Part shown: positions 46,303 through 54,851 of the stretch, piece by piece
Numbering within the stretch: position 1 is the stretch's first letter
How the letters are laid out: every line of letters starts with the position of its first letter
From: Methanolobus tindarius DSM 2278
Lineage (GTDB): Archaea; Halobacteriota; Methanosarcinia; Methanosarcinales; Methanosarcinaceae
Direction: 5' to 3'
Length of the DNA: 64,000 nt
Assembly (NCBI RefSeq): GCF_000504205.1
Contig: NZ_AZAJ01000001.1
Coordinates: 1,462,879-1,526,878, forward strand
The notes under the pieces: model-generated
What the model was told of the DNA's origin: nothing
Databases searched by the model: none
What the model saw: the letters and a program-made list of their open reading frames with translations, nothing else
Position numbers and translations under genes: made by a program

Positions 46303-46692
46303 ATGACAGAAAACCGAGGAAGATACCTGGCAATAATTGGTGGAGTTTTAGGTATCTTTGTAAGTTTAGGACTATACGGCTTAATTGAAGGGATAATAAG
46401 TACCAATTATATAGCTATAGCCTTTATTTATGGTGCGACACCAGTACTGGGAATATCTGACCCAAAAACAGTGTTAGCAATCCATACATTTTCAGCAACA
46501 GCACTTGCATTCATTGGAATCATAGCAGCTTACAAATTATCGAAAAACGTGCGTAATTCTGCATTAATTATAATTGCATCAGGCATTGCCGGATTCATAT
46601 TCATGGGATTTTTATGGATTCCAACCGGAATTTTGTTTGTAATCGGCGGGATACTATTAATGAGAGACATGAAGGTTAGTACCTCAGCTTAG
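46303..46692 (+). CDS. four-helix membrane protein
   Basis: The 129-residue protein has four hydrophobic helices with Gly-rich turns (GGVLGIFVSLGLYGLIEG, GIAGFIFMGFLWIPTGILF). GGAGTGA precedes the ATG well. I do not recognise the family. It is followed after about 40 nt by the 46736 gene on the same strand. Confidence 0.65.
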   Translation: MTENRGRYLAIIGGVLGIFVSLGLYGLIEGIISTNYIAIAFIYGATPVLGISDPKTVLAIHTFSATALAFIGIIAAYKLSKNVRNSALIIIASGIAGFIFMGFLWIPTGILFVIGGILLMRDMKVSTSA

Positions 46693-46735
46693 CATTATAC
46701 AAATTAAGAACTGATTGAGAAAAGAAGTGGTACTA

Positions 46736-47107
46736 ATGCCAATTGAGAAAAGAAAACTCGATGAAAATAAGGAAAATCCATATATTTCTATAGCAAAAGC
46801 AGTTGGATTGTTAGTTGTTGTATTTTTCCTGCTTTTTGCAGCCTTTTTTACGTGGAGTGCTTACAACCACATGTATTCAAAAGCAATTGATGCAAGACTA
46901 CTGGATACTGTTCCCGATGAGTTCGCTGTAGTTACAGAAGAAGAACTAAATGATTATCCAGCACTCAAAGAAACAATGGATACCCAGAGTTATGTAAAAG
47001 CAAATCCTCAGGAATGGAGCAAAACAATAGATTTTCTTGACGAAAAGGGGTCTTATGTAGTCAAATTCAAGGATGAATATTATGAGATTGGGTTTATGAC
47101 TGCATAA
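46736..47107 (+). CDS. hypothetical single-pass membrane protein
   Basis: The 123-residue protein has a cytoplasmic stretch, one hydrophobic helix (VGLLVVVFFLLFAAFFTWSA) and an outside domain of about 75 residues, rich in acidic residues, starting DARLLDTVPDEFAV. ATG at 46736 is preferred to the TTG at 46715. No family recognised; co-directional with the four-helix protein. Confidence 0.55.
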   Translation: MPIEKRKLDENKENPYISIAKAVGLLVVVFFLLFAAFFTWSAYNHMYSKAIDARLLDTVPDEFAVVTEEELNDYPALKETMDTQSYVKANPQEWSKTIDFLDEKGSYVVKFKDEYYEIGFMTA

Positions 47108-47167
47108 AGGCAGACTCAAATTGTTGAATATTTTAATAGTCTGCGAACATTTAGTTCATAGCTTATT

Positions 47168-47196
47168 GTGAACTACTAATCTCCTATAGAGATGAG
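47168..47196. repeat. 29-bp hairpin-bearing repeat, copy 1
   Basis: GTGAACTACTA-ATCTC-CTATA-GAGAT-GAG; see the partner at 47907. Both copies are 29 nt, in the same orientation, and flank the 47225 gene. The stem here is ATCTC/GAGAT, while copy 2 has ATTTC/GAAAT, a compensating C-G to T-A change. Confidence 0.5.
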
Positions 47197-47224
47197 TGTC
47201 TTGGATAGTTCTCTTCAAAATCAA

Positions 47225-47863
47225 TTACGACGTTCTAGTCTTAACTAATAACACCAAACATAAAAATAATAGTGCTGAAGTAAAACCGGATGTTTGCTCT
47301 GGTTCTACCTTTTCATTGCCAATAAAAAGGCTTTCATTTGTTATTTCGATATCTTTTTCTGGAGGGTCATCCCATAGAAAAAGTGTCGGCACGTCAGTTA
47401 TACTCTCATATACTTCACAATGAGTATTGACTATCTGATATATTTCATCAATTACTGATTCAGTGATGTTTTCTTGCTGATTGGAATCAAGCTCGACCAT
47501 TATATATCCACCCCATCCAGCACCAGTCATAACAACAGGACCACCAGATGTATGCATATATGAGCCTAAGTCAAAAGAAAGATTACATGTAGATCTTATA
47601 ACTGAGTATGTCCATTCATATTTTTCACTGTCCTCCTGAATAGTAGGGAGTGTACCAACAAAAGTAATAAATTCCGGTCGATTTCTTGTATAATTCATGT
47701 CAGGAGGGCCCACACTAGGGACAGGAACAGAGTATCCAAAGCGACTAATATTAATTTCAGATTCATTTAACTCTTCATTAGTAACATTTGCATCAACAGG
47801 AGACATAATCAATATTATATACGCCAGAACAAACCATTTGTTAATTTTTCTCTGATTTAACAT
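47225..47863 (-). CDS. surface protein with shared GPV domain and C-terminal anchor
   Basis: The 212-residue protein has a signal peptide, an Asn-rich stretch and then the domain also found in the 6194 and 52139 proteins (SGGPVVMTGAGWGGYIMVEL, then VIDEIYQIVNTHC and VPTLFLWDDPP). It ends in SGF, a hydrophobic helix and KTRTS, a degenerate form of the PGF-CTERM layout. ATG at 47863 is chosen because GAGGAGG precedes it; the frame begins at 47887. Flanked by two 29-bp repeats. Confidence 0.7.
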   Translation of the reverse strand: MLNQRKINKWFVLAYIILIMSPVDANVTNEELNESEINISRFGYSVPVPSVGPPDMNYTRNRPEFITFVGTLPTIQEDSEKYEWTYSVIRSTCNLSFDLGSYMHTSGGPVVMTGAGWGGYIMVELDSNQQENITESVIDEIYQIVNTHCEVYESITDVPTLFLWDDPPEKDIEITNESLFIGNEKVEPEQTSGFTSALLFLCLVLLVKTRTS

Positions 47864-47906
47864 GATAAAACCTCCTCTCATCATCAATGGAAGTATTACT
47901 ACTGTA

Positions 47907-47935
47907 GTGAACTACTATTTCCTAAAAGAAATGAG
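47907..47935. repeat. 29-bp hairpin-bearing repeat, copy 2
   Basis: GTGAACTACT-ATTTC-CTAAAA-GAAAT-GAG lies 44 bp upstream of the 47863 start. It matches copy 1 at 47168 with a compensatory stem change, so the hairpin seems to be conserved as structure. Confidence 0.5.
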
Positions 47936-48015
47936 ATTCATAGCTATTTTTAAGTTAATAGGCTTCAGTGAAGAGAATTAAGACCATTTATATGGATTAA
48001 TTTCTTAGACTATTC

Positions 48016-48597
48016 TTATCCTGTCCACACCTGAACAACTGCACGAGTATCCATATCAATCAGGGCAGATATCGAACTATCCATCCAGGTTACACTAATC
48101 AGGGGTTTTCCGGTATAGAATTTCTCCGAGGTCTCTGGTAATATTTGTTTTACGGAAGGATCTCCGTTGGTATACATACCAGAACCCATAGCATTGGCAA
48201 CTTCTTCGTTTTGAAGAGCAAGGCTAATAGCTTCAGACCGGACAGATTCAGGGATAGCTTCAAGGATATATCCGGTGATAATTATTTCATTGTCACTGTA
48301 TACGAAATCATATCTATCCATATACTTTGAAGCTGATGTAGAGGCAGTAGCATGTATGTGGATTTTGTTATTCTTTTCTGATGTAGCGAGTGTTATGTTG
48401 TCATATTCTATACCTTGGTAAGGACTGACCAGCTGAGATATTCTTGCCTCGATCTTATCAGCATTAGAAGGAGGAGCCCCGGTCCATAGAAATTCATTAA
48501 CAGAAGAAGAATTAGTAGAATTTGTCAGGGAAATAATACCTGCAAAGAGAAATATCATAACTACCAAAGCTATGGATATTTTAGACATACCAACCAT
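48016..48597 (-). CDS. signal-anchored secreted protein
   Basis: The 193-residue protein has an N-terminal helix (SKISIALVVMIFLFAGIIS) and an outside domain of about 165 residues with alternating strands, ending WMDSSISALIDMDTRAVVQV, reminiscent of PepSY-like folds but not clearly matching. ATG at 48597 follows TAGGTGAAAT; GTG nine bases upstream overlaps the site. It is downstream of the Ig-like gene, separated by a hairpin. Confidence 0.6.
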   Translation of the reverse strand: MVGMSKISIALVVMIFLFAGIISLTNSTNSSSVNEFLWTGAPPSNADKIEARISQLVSPYQGIEYDNITLATSEKNNKIHIHATASTSASKYMDRYDFVYSDNEIIITGYILEAIPESVRSEAISLALQNEEVANAMGSGMYTNGDPSVKQILPETSEKFYTGKPLISVTWMDSSISALIDMDTRAVVQVWTG

Positions 48598-48616
48598 GTA
48601 TTTCACCTAAAAAGAT

Positions 48617-48645
48617 AGACAGGACGTACCAATACGTCCATGTCT
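48617..48645 (-). terminator. intra-operon hairpin with T-tract
   Basis: Stem GGACGTA/TACGTCC with loop CCAA is extended by AGACA/TGTCT with one bulged base. On the minus strand it is followed by TATCTTTTT, just before the ribosome binding site of the 48016 gene. It looks like an attenuator or partial terminator between the Ig-like gene and the next. Confidence 0.5.
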
Positions 48646-48650
48646 GGTAT

Positions 48651-49937
48651 TTATTCCGAGTCCCCAATGGTTATCAAATAGTCAAACTCTTCTATATTAA
48701 TCGGAAGAATGTTCAATGTCCATTCTCCAACAGCACCTGATGTTTCATATGTTTCCACATATGATTCCAGAGTTTCCTGATAAATTCCAGCACTATCGAT
48801 TTCCCATGGAGGATAGGAGGAAGCTCCAAGACTTACAGTACCGCCATAAGTTGTTCTGATCAGCTTCAGTTCAACATTACCGGATCCATTTTCAAGTTCC
48901 AGGTCAAAGGAAGGATCTTCGGTTTCTGTTTCACTGCCTGTCCCCATCCATTTGTCATAATTGTAAACACTAGAGGACAACTTAATTGTGATAGGATCGT
49001 TGGTCTGAGTTGTAAATTTCTTAGCGTAAGGCTCAACAGGCTGGGTCCATACATCAAAGTTCAATGATACTTCATCGTCCCATTCATCTATAGAAGGATC
49101 ATCAATATTCAGATCAATATCCCCGTAATATGTGCCTCTTGCATCCTCAGGTACTTCAAGGTGTACATTGACTACAGCCGTTTCTCCGGCTTTGACGACA
49201 GATGGAGCAGTAATTTCCATTGCATCACTTTCAAATGCAAATCCACTTGTTCCATATCTACTGGAAAAACTCCATTGATCATCATCAAACTCAGGATCGA
49301 TTTCAATATCATGGTCAGCTATGTTCTTAAGTGTGATCTCATAATCATATTCTTCTCCTGATTCGACACGGTCTCTTATGTATGATGTCTGTATCTGAAT
49401 GTTTGGAGGAGTCCATACTTCAATATATAAGTACATAGCATTGATATATTGTGGATAGACGGAGTATGATTGCGGCATTGTATCGTCTGTGAAAGCAACA
49501 CTAGCCCCGTAGTCTCCTATATCTGCGTCTTCAGGAATGTCCACTTTAATTGTAAATTCTACCTTTTCTTCCGGTTCCAAATCTTTGCTGGAAGGTGTTA
49601 TGCTTACCCAGTTTTCATCAATGAGATTTTGTTGATATGCCGTAGGAACCATTTTTGGCTCAAGAGTGATTGTTTTATTATCTTTGTTGGTGACTGTTAC
49701 GGAAATCTCATTATTGTCTCCCGGCTTTAAATCAATGTTTGAATAAGTCGGATTGATATTGAGTTTTGCAAAAGTTATATCCGAGTATAGTATTGCTTCA
49801 TCACTGCTTTCGATTAATATCGTTTCTGATGTGGCATATGTTTCAATATCCGCACTGGCAACAGGTGAAAATGCCATTCCGATAAGTAGCATCGAAGCAA
49901 TTAAACTGTATATTCGTATTCTTTCATTGTTGTACAT
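48651..49937 (-). CDS. secreted Ig-like beta-sandwich surface protein
   Basis: The 428-residue protein has a signal peptide (residues 1-30, ending SPVASAD) and two or three Ig/CARDB-like domains: DLKPGDNNEISVTVTNKDNK, then EPEEKVEFTIKVDIPEDADIG, and later KAGETAVVNVHLEVPEDARG, the pattern of archaeal COG1470-type surface proteins. There is no clear C-terminal membrane anchor. It is likely exported and held in the S-layer zone. It is the first gene of an operon with 48016, and motif copy B lies upstream. Confidence 0.75.
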   Translation of the reverse strand: MYNNERIRIYSLIASMLLIGMAFSPVASADIETYATSETILIESSDEAILYSDITFAKLNINPTYSNIDLKPGDNNEISVTVTNKDNKTITLEPKMVPTAYQQNLIDENWVSITPSSKDLEPEEKVEFTIKVDIPEDADIGDYGASVAFTDDTMPQSYSVYPQYINAMYLYIEVWTPPNIQIQTSYIRDRVESGEEYDYEITLKNIADHDIEIDPEFDDDQWSFSSRYGTSGFAFESDAMEITAPSVVKAGETAVVNVHLEVPEDARGTYYGDIDLNIDDPSIDEWDDEVSLNFDVWTQPVEPYAKKFTTQTNDPITIKLSSSVYNYDKWMGTGSETETEDPSFDLELENGSGNVELKLIRTTYGGTVSLGASSYPPWEIDSAGIYQETLESYVETYETSGAVGEWTLNILPINIEEFDYLITIGDSE

Positions 49938-50068
49938 ATTTTCCTCCTCTTTGATCAGATCATTTTTTTGTTGGTTTAAAATCCAAGAGCATTTTTAATT
50001 TTTATGTATCTGATGCTATATTATTTTAAATGTTAGTATGCTTAATTGGTAGCCTACTTATAAAATAA

Positions 50069-50088
50069 TTATGGCCATTGTCTAAAAC
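50069..50088 (-). promoter_or_regulatory. shared 20-bp upstream motif, copy B
   Basis: TTATGGCCA-TTGTC-TAAAAC on the plus strand, one or two bases off copies A and C in the second half. On the minus strand it lies directly upstream of TTATTTTATAAGTAG (50054-50068), the probable TATA region of the Ig-like gene that starts at 49937. Confidence 0.5.
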
Positions 50089-50113
50089 TATGAAATAAAT
50101 TTTTTATATATAT

Positions 50114-50923
50114 CTAATAGTTTTCATCAAATAACAGAGAAGCTTGTGGATAGTATTTTTTGTATCGTCCATCCTTTTTGAACTCAATCAGGTCATCTTC
50201 ATGGAGTGCTTTGATATGCCAGTGTACTGTACTTTTGTCAATGTTCAGGGTAGAGGATAATTCCTGCCCTGTGATACCCGGTCTTTCAGATATTATCTCA
50301 ATTATTTTCCTGCGGTTCTTGTTCTTCCTGTGAAGATGAAGCAATTTTGCATCTTCTGTTTTTGAATAAGTGATATGAAAGAGGCCTTTTAACTTGCCTT
50401 TTTTAAATGTCTGTATTCGATTATCAGAGGACAGTTTCGAAAGATAATAACGTAAAGTACCTCTTTTCAAATCAAGGTCTTCAGATATCTCAGACTCCAT
50501 ACAACCAGGATTTTCAGCTATGTAAGAGGCAATTTCCTGCATTTTGGGATTGGTACCTCCTGTCAGTATTTTCCCAAGAAGAAGTGGAAGACATTTAAGT
50601 AGTGTTACCGTAGAAAATACAGCTCCACTTATGACAGATAGTTGTATCCATAAAGGCAGTTCCCAGAAAGTGATTTGCTTGTCTGGACCACTGTCATCAA
50701 CTACATCACCTTCTTCAAGGGGCAAATGCCCCGGAGTGACAATATACTCGTGCTCATCACCACCACCAAATGGGTGCAATAATGCAGAAGGATGATATAG
50801 ATAGAAAAATGGACTTTTTTTAACACGGTAGCCATCATCACCATTTAAAGTGCAGACTGTCACTATCGTTCCAAAAATAATAATCAGGATTAATCCTGCT
50901 CTAACCAATGAACCAATTCTCAT
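50114..50923 (-). CDS. membrane-anchored double winged-helix regulator
   Basis: The 269-residue protein has a membrane helix at residues 8-25, an extracytoplasmic loop (28-90) rich in His and acidic residues (YHPSALLHPFGGGDEHEY), a second helix (91-118) and two winged-helix domains in the cytoplasm (127-190: MESEISEDLDLKRGTLRYYL; 200-262: ITGQELSSTLNIDKSTVHWH). This matches the archaeal COG3398-type family. It could sense an outside signal and act directly on DNA. Motif copy C upstream suggests it regulates itself. Confidence 0.85.
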   Translation of the reverse strand: MRIGSLVRAGLILIIIFGTIVTVCTLNGDDGYRVKKSPFFYLYHPSALLHPFGGGDEHEYIVTPGHLPLEEGDVVDDSGPDKQITFWELPLWIQLSVISGAVFSTVTLLKCLPLLLGKILTGGTNPKMQEIASYIAENPGCMESEISEDLDLKRGTLRYYLSKLSSDNRIQTFKKGKLKGLFHITYSKTEDAKLLHLHRKNKNRRKIIEIISERPGITGQELSSTLNIDKSTVHWHIKALHEDDLIEFKKDGRYKKYYPQASLLFDENY

Positions 50924-51051
50924 AATTTTCTAAGTTTGTCCAAATCTAACATTTTAGCATATGTAATTGTCAACTAATTTCATCAAATATTATTAGAACT
51001 TTTTATATAGCTTGTCAAGAAAATTTCTTACCTGAATATGTTATTTATTTT

Positions 51052-51071
51052 TTATGGCCATATTGTCCAAC
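51052..51071 (-). promoter_or_regulatory. shared 20-bp upstream motif, copy C
   Basis: TTATGGCCA-TATTG-TCCAAC on the plus strand. For the regulator gene on the minus strand it lies about 40 bp upstream of the strong TATA element CTATATAAAAAG (51000-51011). It has the same orientation relative to its gene as copies A and B. Confidence 0.6.
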
Positions 51072-51140
51072 TGTTCTCCACCCCAAACTTACCCGTGTAT
51101 TTTTTCTCAAATAACAGAAATCTCTACATTAGATAAAATT

Positions 51141-51740
51141 ATGACAGCAATGCAGGATTATCTGAAATCAAAATCCATCATCGACTTCAATCACCCAGTC
51201 GTCTTTAAAAAAGCAAAAGAAATAGCCGGAAACAGTCAAAACCCAATAGAAATTGCCAGACTCTGCTTCGAGTTCGTCAGGGATGAGATTAAACACAGCT
51301 ACGACTACCGTATGAATCCTGTCACCCTGAAAGGATCTGAAGTCCTTGAACATGGAACCGGTTACTGCTATGCTAAAAGCCATCTCCTTGCAGCACTTCT
51401 CAGAGCAAACTCAATTCCGGCAGGTATATGTTACCAGCGTCTGAGCAGGGAGGATAATTCAGAAGAAGGTCCATTCTGTTTACACGCTTTAAATGCAGTT
51501 TATCTGGAAAATATCGGATGGTACCGGATGGATGCAAGAGGAAATAAGGAAGGAGTAAACGCTCAGTTCAACCCGCCTTATGAACAGCTTGCATATGAAA
51601 TCAGGATCGAGGGTGAAGCTAATCTGCCGGAGATTTGGGCTGATCCACTTCCGGTTGTTGTTGAAGTATTGACTAAGTACAAGAGCTATGATGAAGTTTA
51701 CGAGAACCTTCCGGATGTTCCGTTGATTAGTAAAAAATGA
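51141..51740 (+). CDS. transglutaminase-like cysteine protease-fold protein
   Basis: The 199-residue protein has a transglutaminase-like triad: Cys in EHGTGYCYAKS, His in FCLHALNAV and Asp in YRMDARGNKEG. Such proteins cleave or crosslink peptides, often as hydrolases. Start at 51141 (MTAMQDYL) is chosen because the frame's longer version to 51054 overlaps motif copy C and has no ribosome site. The NTF2-like gene follows by 28 nt. It appears cytoplasmic, with no signal peptide. Confidence 0.8.
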   Translation: MTAMQDYLKSKSIIDFNHPVVFKKAKEIAGNSQNPIEIARLCFEFVRDEIKHSYDYRMNPVTLKGSEVLEHGTGYCYAKSHLLAALLRANSIPAGICYQRLSREDNSEEGPFCLHALNAVYLENIGWYRMDARGNKEGVNAQFNPPYEQLAYEIRIEGEANLPEIWADPLPVVVEVLTKYKSYDEVYENLPDVPLISKK

Positions 51741-51768
51741 GAGTTACAGGTAAGTAAGGATTGAGATA

Positions 51769-52128
51769 ATGCGTCCGAGAGAACTTATAGAAAAATGGGT
51801 CGAAGCCTTCAACAATGCAGACTTCGACGAACTTGGTGAAATGTATAGTGAGGATGCCGTAAACTATCAGGTTCCCGAAGAACCGGTTGAAGGCAGAGAA
51901 GCCATCAGAAAGATGTTCAAAGAAGAGTTTGCCAGAGCCGAGATGGTCTGCATAGTTGAGAATATCTTTGAGGACGGAGAGTGGGCAATTCTTGAGTGGA
52001 AAGACCCCCTCGGACTCCGTGGATGTGGATTTTTCCATGTTGTAAATGATAAGATCGTTTTTCAGAGAGGATACTGGGACAAATTGTCATTTTTGAGACA
52101 GCATGGACTTCCGATACCGGAAGAGTAG
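51769..52128 (+). CDS. SnoaL/NTF2-like protein
   Basis: The 119-residue protein has the NTF2-like cone fold: helix RPRELIEKWVEAFNNADFDE, GEMYSEDAVNY, then paired strands EWAILEWKD and GCGFFHVVNDKIVFQ. The SnoaL group includes polyketide cyclases and steroid isomerases, but many are of unknown function. It lies 28 nt after the transglutaminase-like gene, so probably co-transcribed. Confidence 0.85.
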   Translation: MRPRELIEKWVEAFNNADFDELGEMYSEDAVNYQVPEEPVEGREAIRKMFKEEFARAEMVCIVENIFEDGEWAILEWKDPLGLRGCGFFHVVNDKIVFQRGYWDKLSFLRQHGLPIPEE

Positions 52129-52138
52129 AGAGATTTTA

Positions 52139-53350
52139 TTACTTCTTTCTACTCAGAAGAAGACCAATTACTAATATAATTAAAATCACTGCCATGAAAC
52201 CTGCTGGCAACAATATTCTACTTGCACCTTCGTCGGTTGTTAGTCCCAACAAAACATCAGGAATCTCTACTTTTTCTACATCCTCTACCGGCATTGATGT
52301 ATATGAAAAAAGAACCGGAACTTCCTCAACACCATTTTTAAGAGCCTCTTCATCAATGACACTGTAAATCTCAGCCATATAACTATCATTAACTTCAGAG
52401 CCGATGAGAAGATCAACTGTTAAATATCCTTTATAATATAAACCATATCCTATTACAGGACCATCCGGGTAGAAATATGGCATAATATATTCACTTCTCC
52501 CCTTTACAATTGGTTCGAGTGAACTCAACCACTCTCTTTTTTCGTCCTCTACAAAGAACTCACGCTCTCTTCCGTAAAGGAAACTCTCTTGTGGATATTG
52601 ATTCTCCATGCTTTCAAGGGCATGTTGAGCCATGTTCCTTACATACTCATTGTCATCATCCAGTAGCTTGGTCAATGGTTCTACAACATCCGGGTTACTT
52701 GTACCTACAAGTGCTTCTGCTGCTCTACCTTGAACATTAGGATCTTCATCATCTAATAATGGTATCAAATAATCTACAGCAGGTTCACCGATCATTCTTA
52801 GATGATAAGCGGATTCAACTCTGAGTTCCGTATAAAGTAAGTCAACAAATACAGGAACTGCTGGTTCCCCTATCAACTCAAGAGCAGCCATCGCATGTCC
52901 CGCAGAACTACTATACTCTTTTCCCGCTAAAAACTCAGACAACGGTTCAACTGCCGGTTCACCAAAACTACCAAGAGCTGTTCCAAGTGCTCGACCAAAC
53001 TCCTCTTCTTCCTGTGATTCATCCCATTCCTGTTCTGAAAGAGCTGAAATCATAGGATCTATTGCTGTTTCATTACCAATCTTTCCCAGGACAAGAGCTG
53101 CATTTTCCCTGACATCGTAATTTTCATCATTCAAAGCTGAAATCAAAGGGTCAACTACAGGGTCTCCGATATCTACAAGGGTTTTAGCGGCATTTGATTT
53201 GATCGTAGTATTGGAATTACCAAGTTCCTGTATAAGCTGGTTTATTGCTTCAGAAGATACATTCTCATTACTTTGGCTTTCGATGGCTTTAACTTGTGAA
53301 GTCATCAGGAATAATGCAAAAATAACAGTAAAGAAGATTTTTCTTTTCAT
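52139..53350 (-). CDS. extracellular HEAT-repeat protein with shared GPV domain
   Basis: The 403-residue protein has a signal peptide (MKRKIFFTVIFALFLMTSQ), about six HEAT/PBS-lyase-like repeats (VDIGDPVVDPLISALNDENY, VLGKIGNETAIDPMISALSE and so on, residues 40-240), then the domain also in the 6194 and 47225 proteins (YPDGPVIGYGLYYKGYLTVD, VPVLFSYTSMP), and ends with a membrane helix and RKK. HEAT repeats outside the cell are rare. Start at 53350 is chosen; the frame extends to 53377 without signal features. Confidence 0.8.
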   Translation of the reverse strand: MKRKIFFTVIFALFLMTSQVKAIESQSNENVSSEAINQLIQELGNSNTTIKSNAAKTLVDIGDPVVDPLISALNDENYDVRENAALVLGKIGNETAIDPMISALSEQEWDESQEEEEFGRALGTALGSFGEPAVEPLSEFLAGKEYSSSAGHAMAALELIGEPAVPVFVDLLYTELRVESAYHLRMIGEPAVDYLIPLLDDEDPNVQGRAAEALVGTSNPDVVEPLTKLLDDDNEYVRNMAQHALESMENQYPQESFLYGREREFFVEDEKREWLSSLEPIVKGRSEYIMPYFYPDGPVIGYGLYYKGYLTVDLLIGSEVNDSYMAEIYSVIDEEALKNGVEEVPVLFSYTSMPVEDVEKVEIPDVLLGLTTDEGASRILLPAGFMAVILIILVIGLLLSRKK

Positions 53351-53505
53351 AGTAACATCTTCTACAATATTACTCACTAAAACTATAAATTTTTTATTTT
53401 TAGTTCTGATAAAATTATAGTTCTTTGATTTAACAAAATTATAGTTTATTCCTGTTTAAACAGAATTTAATATCAGTAACCATCTACTGTAATTTAGGCA
53501 CAATC

Positions 53506-54813
53506 ATGGTCCAGATAGACAAACTCAGCAAAATCCTGAAAAATACACCGCTTAATGCATTCGCTGGCTGGACAATGGTCCTGTTTCTGACACTGCTTGG
53601 AATAGGGAACTTCATCTACGGCAGGTTCATGTGGACCATATTGATCGCCTTTGTCATAGGCATAATAATAATACCTGCCATCAGGATGCGTAAACTCTCA
53701 GTTATGCCATCGTGGTATTTTATCTTCCTGGCAATCCTGCCAATAGTAGGGAGTTCCACAGCATGGTACTTCTTTTCCACCAGTATACCGTTTTACATTT
53801 CAGTAGCAACCATTTCACTACTTGTAGCTGCTGAAATCAACTGGTTCACCTCAGTTAAGATGACCTACAAATTTGCCATATTGCTGGTTATCGTCACAAC
53901 ACTTGCAATATCAGGACTCTGGCATCTTGTTGAATGGCTGCTGGACATTTATTTTGGAACCAGCTACCTCCTTGGTGGTATTTCACCTGATGCTATTAAT
54001 GATGCTGTGATGCACCAATTCATCTATGCCACAATATCCGGGGTTGCAGCAGGAGCTTTATTCGGATGGTATTTCAGGTCATCCAATAATACAGATCTTG
54101 TTGAGGTTCCAACTCATTTTTCGGTAGAAACAGATGATTATGTCACACACAGACCACCTGCCCCCATACGCAAACTTCTTGGAATTTCCGATAAAACACA
54201 GGTTTTAGCAGCCAGAATACTGCAGGGTGGACTTGTACTGCTGCTACTGTTTGGAATCTTAAGAAGGGACTTATCCACCACAGTGAATGCAACAACCGGA
54301 CTTATCCTCACTTTTGTACCTCATATAATCACACGCAAATATAACATCAAACAGGATACAGGAGTGGTACTCTGGCTCACTTTGGCTATCTTTCTGCACA
54401 CTATTGGAACTTTCGAATTTTATGACTACATTGACAACTGGGACCATGTAACCCATGCACTTTCAGCAAGTGTGGTTGCAGCTGCCGGATATACCCTGAT
54501 AAGAGCCATCGACATTTACGTTGATGAAATTTACATACCTCCCAGGGTGCTCTTCATTTTCATCCTCATCTTCGTACTTGCAATGGGAGTAGTCTGGGAA
54601 ATTATCGAGTTTTTAAGCGATGTGTTTACATCAACACTTGGATTTGATGCCATACTTGCCCAGCATGGAATTGGAGATACAATGCTGGATCTTATGTTCG
54701 ACCTTTTCGGAGCTGTACTTGCAGCAACCTGGGGAACTGCCTATCTCTCAAATATATCCTACAAGCTGGCAGCTAAGTTTGATGAAATGGGAAAACTCAA
54801 AAGACAAGTGTAA
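53506..54813 (+). CDS. membrane protein with two DUF2238/YjdF-like halves
   Basis: The 435-residue protein has about 12 hydrophobic helices. Two halves share a motif: residues 145-185 (LWHLVEWLLDIYFG, DAVMHQFIYA) and residues 365-420 (VWEIIEFLSDVFTS, DTMLDLMFDLFGA), with WDHVTHALSASVVAA in the second. These resemble the YjdF/DUF2238 family, so the gene looks like an internal duplication. Function unknown. It is convergent with the TraB-family gene. Confidence 0.7.
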   Translation: MVQIDKLSKILKNTPLNAFAGWTMVLFLTLLGIGNFIYGRFMWTILIAFVIGIIIIPAIRMRKLSVMPSWYFIFLAILPIVGSSTAWYFFSTSIPFYISVATISLLVAAEINWFTSVKMTYKFAILLVIVTTLAISGLWHLVEWLLDIYFGTSYLLGGISPDAINDAVMHQFIYATISGVAAGALFGWYFRSSNNTDLVEVPTHFSVETDDYVTHRPPAPIRKLLGISDKTQVLAARILQGGLVLLLLFGILRRDLSTTVNATTGLILTFVPHIITRKYNIKQDTGVVLWLTLAIFLHTIGTFEFYDYIDNWDHVTHALSASVVAAAGYTLIRAIDIYVDEIYIPPRVLFIFILIFVLAMGVVWEIIEFLSDVFTSTLGFDAILAQHGIGDTMLDLMFDLFGAVLAATWGTAYLSNISYKLAAKFDEMGKLKRQV

Positions 54814-54851
54814 AAAAGAAAGTAAAAAGGGATTAAAAGTGGTTTACTTTT

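Noticed and set aside
48016-53350. Defence island in the accessory region
   Set aside because: The genes encode surface proteins, a regulator and small enzymes; no nuclease, restriction, toxin or NTPase defence modules are present.
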